From assembly GCA_963580285.1 (NCBI GenBank), contig OY757026.1:67395396-67459395 (forward strand): a DNA stretch of 64,000 bases, in the 5' to 3' direction. Positions 22,001-35,505 of this stretch are shown here, in pieces; position 1 is the first letter of the stretch; every line of letters starts with the position of its first letter. The DNA comes from Lucinisca nassula. Lineage: Eukaryota; Mollusca; Bivalvia; Lucinida; Lucinidae. The notes under the pieces were generated by a model. It saw only the letters and a list, made by a program, of their open reading frames with translations, had not been told where the DNA came from and did not search any database. A program made the position numbers and the translations under genes.

Positions 22001-25000
22001 CACACTACCTGCCCCCCCCCCCCCCCCCAAAAAAAAAAAAAAAAAAAAAAAAAAGACAATGTTTACAGACAGGAGTTTTGGTTTTTGACTTTTAAAAAAA
22101 AAAAAAAATTCATTCATGCACTGTTCATGATGGATGTTAGTGTTGACAGTATTGCAAAAATGATAATCCTCAAACAATTACATTATGGAACAATAGGAAT
22201 AAGACAAGGTGTTTTATTTGGTCTTTCTGTATATTTTATATTTATTTATGTATACTTTTGTATATTAAACCCTGCAATAAAAAGACACTTGATGTCAGTA
22301 ATATTCACGTATGACGTATTGAATCTGCTTAAAAATTACTTTCATATGCCTATTTTTTTTTCTTTAATTATTTTTGTTGTTGTCATTTTTACTTCTTTAA
22401 AATAAAACAGCAGCCAATAAATTGCCAACTGTGAAGGGACAGACTGATTTTTCGATTAGGTCTAATGAGTGATTAGGCCCCGTCCATTGGGGCTTGAAGA
22501 AATAGACGGGCTGCATGATGCTTTCACGCAGAGCTGAAACCGACTGCACACGAGCACTGATAAACCGCTTACAGGATCTAAGCCTGCCCAGGCGAAGAGG
22601 CGCAAGATGGTCCGTCCAGGCTTGTAAACCCTATTGGTTTCATTGGGCGACAAGGCTTGAGATGTCTCATCTTAATGTCGGGTAAAAGTCCCACAAAATT
22701 GGAAGCAATGTCTCCAAAATGACCTATACAGTATTGACGGGGACGTTAAACCTCAAATCAACCAACCAAATAATGATTGATCGGTCCATATGTTGGTAAT
22801 TTTTTCTTACATCACTTGGTCAAAGAGACCCACACGCGGTTCCCCCACCAAAGGTTTTGTGAGATCATGAAAACCATTTGCTGCATTTTTTCTAGGTTCA
22901 TTATAACATCTGCAAAAGTGTAAGCTACAATGTCTAAGTCTTCAAAATAAATGCAGAGCTAGCCACACTGTAACTAGTTGTAAAATTGGCATTTGGTATA
23001 CACTTCCCTAAATGAAATAGATGGAAGGCAAGTTGCTGTAACTAATGCATTTGATAGCTTATCTTGTATTTAGATGTTGAAATACGATTTGCATTTTTAG
23101 TCATCTGTATGCAGTACTTGTCATCTATGTTAAGTTGTCTAGCTCTGTATTCATCAGTTTTTGCAAATGGCGTAAATCAGCTGTTAGCTGTACTATTAGC
23201 ATATTTCTGAACCAATATCTGTAGTTGGCTTTATATTTTTCTATAATACTGTTAGCAAATATACAGTTTGCTGAAAGTTCGAAAGCTGAACTGAATAGTC
23301 TTCTCGATTATATTAATTCATGTTACTCAAAAAATATCTGGTTGTTTTCTGGATCATATTAAGAATATAAATAGATCATATTTAAGAAAATTACTTTCTG
23401 ACACTGATTTGCACAGCAGGCAACATTTGTTTGTGCTTTAGTTGCGGGGGCAAAAGAGCCAACACAATTGTGTTTCCATTTTGTCTACAGTAATCTGTGT
23501 ATACAGTGGGCCAAAAGATCAGAAAATATTGTCTGTGGTATTATGACATACCTGGCTCAACCATGATAAAACATCATTACTCTTGACCATTCAAGCAAGC
23601 TGTGCCATTAAGGTATAACAATCCGACTTTTCAAACTTTTTAAGTAGAATGCATCAGTTCAGAGAGTCAAGCGAAATTGTCTGGTTTACAGAACCATCCA
23701 TTTTACTTTCCATTTCAACAATCTTTGTCATAATAAGTTTCAGCAGGCTTTAGGATTACTTTAAATGTAAAAACGCCTGTTAAGATAAGAATTATATGTT
23801 TTATTAAAATCCGATTGAATTGTTAATGAAAACTCAAAATGAATTGTGTTTTTGGTGTTCCCCAGGGTACAATAACTGATACAATTGCTGATTAAATGAG
23901 CTCATACTATACAATCAAGGTTTAAACATACATATATTCATGTGTATATATATCTTAGTGTGCAAATTCTCGATTGAAAATGTTATACCATATCTACAAA
24001 TGGTTTGAAAAAAATATAAAAATCTGACCAGTACTACTCAATGTTCAAATGCAGTATGTTACCGGTCTCTGGTTTTCAAGAAAGTTTGATAAAATGTTCT
24101 AAACATATATGGGCAATTTTCGTATTAAAATGATGGGGTGACAAGAACTGCAACAATGTGAAATCAAAAGTCAAACATACTCCAAAAGATTTTATGGTTG
24201 TGAAATCTGGGGTCTGCTCCATATGAAATTGATCATGGTCTGTGGAACTTCATTTGAACAATAGCAAATGTGATACAAAAATAATCACAAATAAATCCAG
24301 CAATGCCTTAGAACAAAATAACTAAAAATTATAAGAAGCTGTTATGTATATATACACTTATTTGAGGGTACCCCTATTTTCGGATGTGGAAATAAAACAT
24401 TGTAGATTTATAATGAAAACAGATATGAGAGTGAAATAGCTAAATAATGAACAGTCAGGTACCAGGCATTCATTAGGCACAATATCATGGAAATCTGTGC
24501 GTGGGCAGAACCCTATGGAAATTTACTATAGGCTGGAATTCCCCCATTTAAATACAATAATGATCAGACTATTATTACCAGACTAATAGCTAGTCTAATA
24601 CCTGGGATGTCTTTACTCACCTGGAAGTCTTTTCGGATACCCTAACATTGGAAAGCTAACAATAAACATTACGACACCACTTATCAGGAAGGGGATCCAC
24701 CAAGCACCGACCCATCGTGGATCCATAGGCGTGAGATCTAAACTGTAACAAAATATATTTGAGAGGTCTACACTGTACACTGTAACCTTATCGTCGAAAA
24801 AAAATGAAACTTTTAAGATGAAAAAGTGTGATATTTCTGCTCTAAAATATAGATTTTCGGTACTCGTTTGAACCGCCTCTATTTTAGTGCATGAGGCGGT
24901 TCTAACGAGTACCCACAATCTATATTTTAAAGCAGAAATAAGAAAAATAAGGTTTACCAGTTTTACTATATAAAAGTGGGATTCAAGGGGGTCAAAATTA

Positions 25001-28000
25001 TAAAGGCATGTTTATTATATGACGTCGTTGATAAGCAGTGGATAACGTCGTGTAATAAAAAATAAATATCGTATGGTCACACGTGTAATAACACTTTGGC
25101 TGGATAAAGTAACGTCATTACGACGTCCATGTCAACAATACATTTTTGTGGAAATTGTCATATTCAAAGGCGATAAATCTACTTTAAAGTGGTCATATGA
25201 TAAACAGAATCTTACACCCGTGGTAACTTCATATGAAAATTATAAAACTCGCCGAAGGATCGTTTTATAAATTTCATATGAAATGACCACTCTTGTAATA
25301 TCCTCTATTTTTGTGATGGGAAGAAAACAGAACGCCACATAAGACGGAAAACGGAAATAATTATTGGAAATGTTTTTTCTTATTCATGAAATATTTCCTG
25401 CGGTCATTTCCCCTTTTTCTTTCACAAAAAAAAAAACATTATTCAGTTTCGGGTGAAACATGTGCTCTGCTTGTATGCACAGGAATATGTTAATTAGGTA
25501 CAGTAACCGGCTTGAAATGGCTTCAAAAATTTTGATTCAGTCGGTAAACTGTTATTCTAACCGAATCCATGATAAAATTCAGACAATTATCCCTTAATAT
25601 GTTTGTCTTTTGCTGGATGAAGCTTATCAAAGCATTGTAAGCTTAACGAGCTTGTGAATGGTCAAAATGTTGACGGTTCTAACAAGAACAATGTTAATTC
25701 TATTCTATTTGCCTTTTAACGATGTTACATACAACTAACGACCTCGTTACTTTTGAACAAGTGGACCATGGTTATCTACATAACGGTATCGCATCCGCGT
25801 GACATAGTGCATCCCAATGGCGCTCCAACCCCCATTAGGGCTTGAAAAATTGATGTGCTTTCACGCAGAGCTGAAACCGACCCGCACACGAGTAATGATA
25901 AACCGCTAAGAGGATCTAAGCCTGCCCAGACAAAGCGGTGCGAGAGTCGGACCGGCCATGCTTATAAACCCTATTGATTTCATTGGGCGGCTGGGCTTGA
26001 AAAGTCATTTCATCTCAATCCCACAAATTTGGAAGCAATGTCTCCACCAGAATGACCTTTACAGTGTTGACGGGGACGTTAAACCTCAAATTCAACAAAA
26101 CCAAAAGCATCCCAAATGGTCAATTTTATAATGAATATTATGCTGATTTATACTAAAAATATAGGTTGCGGTTGCTCGTTATCGACTAGCCACAATCTAT
26201 GCCTTGGAGGAAAATAAAACCACAATTTTCTCTATTTCAAGTGGGGTTTTGTTTGTTTGTTTCGGAGTTTAACGGCCCAGTCAACGCTAGTTTAGGTCAT
26301 TTTGAGCCGGTCACTTTACCTATCCACACTTTCTGGGCATGCTTATATACAAGCGGTTAACCAGTACAGTGCACATTCTTTCGCCATATACTGACAACTG
26401 CCCTTCTTGAATCAGCGGAAAGGAGAGAATGACCGTAGAAAAGATTTCATGATCAATCTCTACAAAAGAATGTTCAAGTGGGATTTAGAGGGGTGTTCAT
26501 TACACGGAATTATTAATATGATGTAGAACTTTGACAACTGTATACTAAATAACTTTAGAATTTGACATTGTATGAGCAAATCATTTAGATTCCAATATAT
26601 AGCAAACAACATGTTTTTCGTTGTCTGATCAATCCAGTTTTTAATACAGAAAATAACGTTGTAGGTTTTTTTATAAGAAATTTTAGACTCGGACAAAAGG
26701 TAAGCATCCCGTTTGTTAACGCTCTGTCACCAGACGACAGTTTGAAATACTTTTCTTTTTTCTTCCAGAAGACAGGATCTGGCATTTCAGGAAATGTCTA
26801 AACACGTTTTCTTGGAAACATATCCTCAATTCCTCGTCTGCTAACTTAGCGCATACAGAGTGGTAAAGGTTACGTTAGGTCATAAGCTCTATTGCTTGGG
26901 TCTGAAAACTGAAACAAAAGGTGCAGAAAAAGATGTCCAGGTAAGTATTTAATGAAATCATCTCGTTTGAAAGTCCACTAGAGCATCGAAGCGAAGCTGT
27001 TTTTCGGACGATACAAAAAATGTACAGGTTGGCGCTTTTTGGTCCATGGGTATCCGCGACTTGGAAACAACGTCAAGGTAAGATTTCCACACTTTTTCAA
27101 TGGGTCCATGCATAATAAAACTTCAGTAACCATGGCTCAAGAGAATGGAGAAATAACAAGGATCATTAAGGAATAATTGTGTAGCAAGTGTAGATAGCAT
27201 AAGTTTTAATCCATTTAGTACCAGAAACCCCAAACGGGTACACTGGCAAATAGTGCAGGCCAAGATCAGACGGCGCAGAACGCGGCGTCTGATCAGGGCC
27301 TCCACTGTTTGTTAAAAGTTCAGTCATTTTCCAAAAAAAATTTGATGAAAACTCAACCTTACCTGACCCTAAAGTTTGAAATGAACTCCTGCTATATATA
27401 AGAAGGAAGATTCCATTTCGTACCAAAATGGTTAATGGACAAATAAGGAGTGTGTGTGTGTGTGAATTCGGGTTTAACGTCGCTTTCAACAATTTTTCAG
27501 TCATATCACGACGGTGTCTGGTTGCGATAGGAAGCTCAATGCTCACTTTTATAGTGCTGCCTCACTAAAGTATCATGTCCCAGACACATTACATGATACC
27601 ACATTATCCTGACACTGGTTCGACCAGTCCTAGCTCTACCCCGTAAATCTGAGTGCCAAGCGAGGAGCAGCTAGTACCATTCTTAACGACTTTGGTATGT
27701 CGCGGTCCGGGATCGAACCCTTGACCTCCCGTTCCCCGGAGCGGACACTCTACCAACTGAGCTATCGGGGCCGGAAGACAAATAAGGACACTTATTTTGT
27801 CATTCTTCCTTCTTACTAGACTGATATCAGTCCTAGATATTATAGAGCATCTTACATGAGTGTTCATGTATTATTGAATTTATTAAACGAGTCGAGGAAA
27901 AGGGATAAAATGCGAGCCTTTGCAGAGCATTTTATCCCGTTTCTTCAACGAGTTTAATAAATTCAATAATACATGAGCACGAATGCAAGATTCTATTTAT

Positions 28001-31000
28001 TATATGACATTTGAAACGCTTTTTATTCACGACTGTTTAACAAAAATGTCAATATTCCGCCATAAGTAAACGCGACGTCGTTAATGGCGTCGTATATGTA
28101 ACGTTACGGGACCTATCTAGCTAATTTGCATATTTAATCCACTAGTGGATTATCGAATTTATTACATGGCGTTATTACTCTCTCAGACGCGACGTTTTAT
28201 GATAAAATGGTTTTAACCATGCTCGCCATATTTTATCTTATGCCATCATGCCAGGCCAGATTTTATTTTATGCTGTCTCAACATCTTGTTGAGATAGAGC
28301 TCAAGAGAGAGAGATTTAAATTAGTTAGGGGAACTGAGGAAGGGGTATATTTTTATTCATGTAAGGATCACTTAATAAAAAGTCACATCTCATTAGACTT
28401 AATAAGTCTACCTTTTTACCTGTTTGTGTCTATTTTGTCGGCGTCTGTATATATGTTGAGAAATTGTCCCCCTCCCATGTACCCTCCGGCGACGCCCAGG
28501 GCTCCTAGACAGTATATTATACCTGTTGGGAAGTAAGCAAAACCAAAATCAATTCAAAGCTTTCCTGTCACTCAAAGCGCATTTCGTCTCGACTGCGTTT
28601 AGCATAACGCGATGTTACAATCCTGTCTTACGTCCGTTTTTTTTTTTCTTGCGTTTGTTGGTTCATAGTTCGTGCGTATATTGGTTCATAGTTCGTGCGT
28701 ATATTGGTTCAGGCGTTAGCATTTGTGTCAACCCTGGCGTATACTACAGCCAACCCTCTTTAAACCTACATTCGTTATAGCCGCCAAAACCGTTACAGTC
28801 GAACTTCGATGGCTCGATCACCGATGGCTCGTTTACCATGGCTGGTTCGAACTCGTACTTGAGCCCCTAGGGAAATCCTCAAAATAAGAAATGGTGGGGG
28901 ATGATTAAGGAGATTTTAGTCTTTTATCTTGCAAATGTATGCTGTGTGTACTCATTAGAATCGCCTCGGTGAGGCGATTCTAATGAGTACACACAGCATA
29001 CATTTTCGTTATATAAGATCGAAAAGATGTTCAAAAGCATCACGTTATGCCTCCTGACAGTCACCCTCAGTGGCTCGAACTACCCCTGTCTCGAATAAAT
29101 TTTCATGATCCCAAAGAGGTTTGAGCCATCGAAGTTCGACTGTATATCGCCCATGTCAATGAAATGACTACTTTGCTAAAAGCTTAGCCTAGGTTTCGAG
29201 CGGCGTGCGCTTCTCTCGGATTGGAAATGCACAAATCGAGTCCATAGGCATAAAAGATTCTTGTAATCTTATATTCCAAGAAACAAATGTTATAGATATT
29301 TGTAGGAATCCATTCTAATAAATGTCTATAACATTTGTTTCTGAGAGTAATGATGGGGAAAAGGTCGTTTATTACCTTTCGTCCTTTATAAAGGCAAATT
29401 ATTCATAACAGCACAATAATAGGGAAAACTATCAGTTACCCCTATATATAGTGCATTGTAACACATTGACCTGATAAAGAAATGCTATCTCAGGACAAGT
29501 GAGCTTTATCACGTCAACGAGACATTGCACTTTTTGAATGAACCGGACAACCGGAAATATGGCCAAAATGTTACTGTTACTAGAAAAAACGAAAACAAAT
29601 TACATTGAAAATTATCAAAAGAAAAATAACGGTCAGTTGATAGTAAATATACTGGTCGATTATATTCCGCAGCGGTATGTTGGGACGCACTGAGGACAAA
29701 CGGTAAGTGATAGAAAATTGCCAATTTAAAGGGTTTACAAGGGGATAAACTGATAAATAGAATAATACCAGATTCGTGTCATTTGATATCAAGTTTATCA
29801 GGCTCTGCTTCGAGAACGCATGTAGAATCGCTCGGCAAGCCTCGCCTGATAAACTTGATATCAAAAGCCACGAACCTGGTATTCGCTATATACTGCCGTT
29901 TTAACGACGGGTCCTCTGTAATCTGGTCCGAAGTGGCGCGAAATAGCACTCAACATACACACATGCTCCCACTTAACCCGCGTGGAAAATGAACCAGATC
30001 GATACCAGAACAACACCTACGCAAATATCTGAGTGACCATCGAAAATTTAGACAAGCCCGTATATCAATATTTTCAAGCACATCACAGAACTAAAAATGG
30101 TAGGGTTATCCTTTGTAAACAAGAATTATACCACACAGTTGTTAAAGTAAGGGTTATTAAAACGGGGTGGTGTTTCTGGGGCAGACAAGCTAGGCAAATT
30201 AGGTATCATTGTTGATCTGCAATCATTTTCCAAATTCGACAACGGAATCAATGATCCCAAAAGACCTGAAAACCACATCACGAAAATAGGCCTATATAAA
30301 TTTGACCCCCATGAACCCCACTTTCATAAAGTAAAACTGGTGTTTACCGGGGTAAACCTTATTTTCTTATTTCTGCTCTAAAACATAGATTGTGGGTACT
30401 CGATGAGACAGTCCTAACGGGAACCCACAATGTTAGTTTTGAGCAGAAATAAGCAGAATTAAGAAACAGAATAAAACGCAATAATTCATCTTAAAACTTT
30501 AATTTCTCCGTGAAAAATTTACGCTGTGATTCAAAATGAGACAATCAAGTGTAACCAATTTGCCAGTGGCCTTGAAAACCAGTGTTTCAAACATCGAAGT
30601 AACAAATGTTCCATGTTCTATAGAGAATGCATATCATTTCTTCTTCAGCTGCGAACGTTTTACAGTCCAAAGAAACGAAATGCTCCAAAACTTGGCAAGG
30701 TTTTCCCGCGTTTAACGAACCAAATTCTCCTCAATGGCGATGAAACTTTTAGTCTTGAAGAAAACATTGAAATTTTTACGGTAGTACAGAAATTTATCGT
30801 AAAAACTAAACGGTCTGCAAACTAGGTTCATGATCACCACATTTTTGCACAAGAAGATTTCTTTTTTAATCACAAGCCGATAGGTGCGTCTGGGATAGTT
30901 AGGTCTCCATTCATTGCCCGATATCGCGTCTTATAATGTTTTCATCACTTTTTTTCCTTCAATTGTCATAGTTAACTTCAACTTAAGACATGTAATTATT

Positions 31001-34000
31001 ATTGTCCAAGTTATTTATTTCAGTTTTCGCACTAAAACATGTAAAAACAGCATGCTCAAGGAGATGAACTTAATAAGCTTCAAGCGTCCGTTCAAATCCT
31101 TTCAAGAATGAACATATTTATATGTGTTTGTATATTTATATGTATGTATTTCTACGAATAAATACGTTTAAACCAAATGTTCCGCGAATGAAAGTCCCAG
31201 TTTCAGAATCGGCACCCTTCTCTTTTATTTGTTTGAATGATTGATTCGCGGAAGTCCGATATAAGGTTTGTTCGCTCTATCTGCACATTTTATCTACAGC
31301 AATTTAAAGGGCCCTGCCCATTGGGGCTTGAACAAATAAATGAGCTGCATGATGCTTCCACGCAGAGGTGAAAGCGACCCGCACACAAGTACTGGTAAAC
31401 CACTTAGAGGATCTAAGCCTGCCCATGCAAGGCGGTGCGCGTCGGCCAATCCATGCTTGTAAACCCTATGGGTTTAAATGGGCGACAGGACTTGAGATGT
31501 CATTTCATCTCAACGTCGGGTAAAAGTCGCACAGAAATTAAAGCAACGTCTCCAAAATTACCTTTACAGTGTTGACGGGGACGTTAAACAGCAAATCAAA
31601 CAAACAACACAGCAATTTAATTCGGCTAGCGATTAATCAAAATATGAACGGACCATAGGTACAGCAATCATCGGTGATGTGACATCATGAAAACACGCCT
31701 ATATAATTTTGACCCACTTGAACCCCACTTTTATATACGGTCGAGCACCAATGGCTCTAACACCACTGTGACCCCGAAAATCTGTTCGAGACAGGGGTAG
31801 TTCGAGCCACTGAGGGAGATTGCCAGGAGATATAAAATATACTTTTGGATATCTTTTCGATGTTTAATAACGAAAATGTATGTTGTGTGTACTCGTTAGA
31901 ATCGCCTCATCGAGGCGATTCTAATGTGTATACACAGCATACATTTCCAAGACAAATGATGAAAATCTTCTAAACTATCCCCCACTATTTCTTATGTTGA
32001 GTATTTTCCTAAGGGCTTAAAACGGGTTCGACTCAGCCATGGTAAAACTTGGGTATACAGGGGTAACCCTTATTTTTCTTATTTCTGCTCTAATATATAG
32101 ATTGTGGGTACTAGTTAGAACCGCCTCAACCAGAATCAGAATCAGAATTGTTACTGGTGACACGTCAAATGACATTCATACACCAGGACCTGTGATGTGG
32201 GAAGTTAGTCCCTAGCTCTAACCAAAGAGGTAAATTTAGCTACACAATCATCAGCACCTTCAGCTGTCGAAATAATCGAATCGGGAAGGGCATTCCAATC
32301 TCTAATGGTTCTGGGGAAGAACGACTCTTTATAAATGTCAGTTCTTGCAGTAAGGGTCTGAAACGCCAACGAATGGTGATTTCTACAGTGTCTAGATGGG
32401 GGAACAAGGTCATCTGTTGGAATGCTGGCAGCACCCTTTAGACCTTTGTATAAAAGGATTAGCCTACTGTCTTTTCTCCTTTTCTTGAGAGACTCCCATT
32501 TTAATTTTCCAAGTATTCCAGTCATGCTCCCAGTTTCAAAGCAGTAATTGCCTGTTACAAATCTAGCAGCTCTATTCTGAACTTTCTGAATTTCATCGTT
32601 AAGGACCACTCCACTGGGGTCCCAGATACAACTACCATATTCCAAGATTGGGCGAACAAGACCTTTATATGCTGCCTCTTTTACATCCTGAGAGCACTGA
32701 TGAAGATTTCGCCTCAGGAAACCAAGCGTTCTATTTGCCTTAGTACACATGTTGCTAATATGAGTATTCCATCTCAAGTTGTGTGAGATTGTCACTCCAA
32801 GGTATTTAATGGAGTCCACATTCTCGAGGACCGTTCCCTCTAAGGTGTAAGAAGCCTCAACTTAATTAGACCTCTTCCTAGTTATCTGCATAATATTGCA
32901 TTTAACTGGCTGAAATCTCATGCCCAATTTACGTGCCCAACATCCTAATCTATCTATGTCAGCTTGAAGTTTCACTGAGTCATCTGTATCTCTAATTTCC
33001 CGGTAACAAACACAGTCATCTGTGAACGGTCTTATATCTGAGTCAATGTCAGTGGAAATATCATTGATGTACAGTGAGAACAAAAGTGGACCAAGAACGG
33101 TCCCTTGCGGGACTCCAGACAAAACTGGACCCCACTCCGAAGATTCACCATTAACAACAACCCGCTGTTTTCTGTAGCAAAGAAAGGAATCTATCCATTT
33201 GAGGGTCTTTCCCCCAATTCCATAACCAAATAACTTAGATTTAAGTAGTTCATGAGGAGGGGTGTCAAAAGCCTTCTCGAAGTCCAGAATAAATGTGTCC
33301 ACCTGTCCCCCTTTGTCCAAGATTTTTGCCCAGTCATTAATAACTGTGCTTAGCTGAGTTTCACAACTGTGCCTTTTCCTAAATGCATGTTGTCTGTCTG
33401 ACAAAAGTTTATGTTCGTCCAGGTGGGCCATGATGTTTGAGCAGACTATATGTTCCAGCAATTTAACCAGAACACAAGTCAGAGACACAGGACGATAAAT
33501 ACGGGCAAAAGCCCTATCTCCTTTTTTGAAGAGTGGACAAATGTTTGCTTAGAGCCATTCTTTGGGGATTTCACCCGTATCAAGAGACTGTTGAAACAAG
33601 TGTGCAAAAACTGGACCCAACTCATTTGCTAGTTCCTTCAGGACTCAAGGATGAAGCTCATCAGGTTCTAAGGCCTTACTGGGGTTTAAGCCTTGAAGTA
33701 ATTTGATCACTCCTGCAGCTGTCACAACAATATTATTCATGAATGGGGCCGATCTTCCAGTCAATGGCACCTCCGTGAACTCAGTTTTATTAAATGCATT
33801 CAATGAATTGACCAACTAGTTCCTCTGCCCTTTCAGAGTCTGATTCAGCAACCCCGTCCCCTCCTCTTTTATTAAGGGGCGGGATACCTTGCCTGTCTTT
33901 CTTCTGGCTATTAATATATCTGTAGAAGTCTCTGGGATTTGCCTTTACATCACCTACCAAGTTATTCACATACAAATCATGCTGATTTTTTATATCAGTC

Positions 34001-35409
34001 TTGATTTCACGTCTCAAGTTTTCAAATTTTGTCCGGAGTTTACCACTTCCCGTCTTTTTTGCCTTTGCATGAATCTTATTCCTTCTGCGAATTTTCCTTC
34101 TTATCTCTGGAGTGATCCAGGGAATAGAAGATACAGACCCACTAGTTTTTGAGGGGATATGATTTTCGGCCGAAGTATGAATGAAAGAAGTTATCAAATC
34201 AAAATTCTCCTGTACAGACCGAGCATCTGAATGACCATTAAAGTAATTCTCCTTTGCAAATCTGAGTGCATCCTTCCTCATAGTTTCGTAGTCACCTTTC
34301 TGATATGAGTACACCTTCCTCCGAGGTTTCTTTTTTGGTGGGATGTGAATTTTTAAATATCCGGAGACAACATCGTGGTCACTTAGTTTATCTAGGGAAT
34401 GAACGTGTCCCCTTGAGCATAAATAAGAAAAATATTACAGCTTTTCAAATGAAAAGTTACACTTTTAGGTGAAACACTTATCAATATATGGGCCCCGTCA
34501 AGCGATTTTGGTACTCATCGCCTATGCGAGCAGCGAAGGTTCTGGCGAGCCTGCGCATCCGCGCAGTCTCGCCAGAACCTTCGCTGCTCGTTCATACAAG
34601 CAGTAAATCAAGAGGAACCTTCAGACAGAAAGCCATATCCCTGGCCCCTCTGTATGGCTGGGCATGCGCAGTTAAAACTTGCCATGACGGAATGCTCGAA
34701 GACACAAATTCGCTTGGCGGGGCTCATATTTAAATATGCATGTTTTAGTAATGCTTGCAAAAAAAAAAAAAAAAAAAAAAAAACATTGTCAATATTCTTG
34801 GACGATATAGCGCAATTAGGGACAAACTGTGATTACGCATACAAAAAGATTTCCATCACGAAAACACACCTATATAATTTTGTCTCCCTTGAACCCCAGT
34901 TTTATATAGTAAAACTTTTTTTTTTTTTTTTTTTTTTTTGGTATTGTTTTTACGGCCCTTTCAAGATTATTTCACTCATATCAAGCCGATCGTTAATCAG
35001 AGGTGGGCGAAAACCGGAGCACCCGGAGAAAAACCACCTGACCTTCCGTTGCAGAACTTGGCGTCTCACATGTGACCCGAGCGAGGCTCGAACCACAGCG
35101 GTGAGAGACCTAATGATCAAGAGTCAGCGCTCTTAACCACTAGGCCACGGAGGCCCGTAAAACTGAAGTTTACAGGGGTAAACTTATTTTTCTTATTTCT
35201 GTTGGTTTAAACAATATTTATTTATATATAAATCACATACATTTTCATACAGTTAGAGGTGTTTCAGGATCTGACAGTAAGCGTAGCGCTTATGTAGAAG
35301 TCATCTCCTGGGACAAGTATATTTTACATTAAATGAATGGCTTTTGTAGTACATATAAACCAAGTGATTTCAGAGAAAGAAATACACATAACAATGCTGA
35401 TTAATTCCA

Positions 35410-35505
<96 letters not shown>

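Larger units (their letters stand above)
31683..34485 (+). mobile_element. MITE family A carrying two insertions
   Basis: Start CATCATGAAAACACGCCTAT. Its parts lie at 31683-31737, 32043-32128 (to GAACCGCCTCA) and 34413-34485 (TGAGCATAAATAAGAAAAAT). A pogo-like MITE and LINE-3 occupy the gaps. Confidence 0.75.

Noticed and set aside
22801..22915. Possible extra SLCO exon with good splice-like borders
   Set aside because: An in-frame TGA occurs in the required phase and the sequence does not resemble any OATP loop.
27700..27775. tRNA gene (A-box and B-box on the minus strand)
   Set aside because: It is continuous with a SINE body and tail shared with 1015-1295. The same applies to the tRNA-like heads at 10772, 34917 and 41575.
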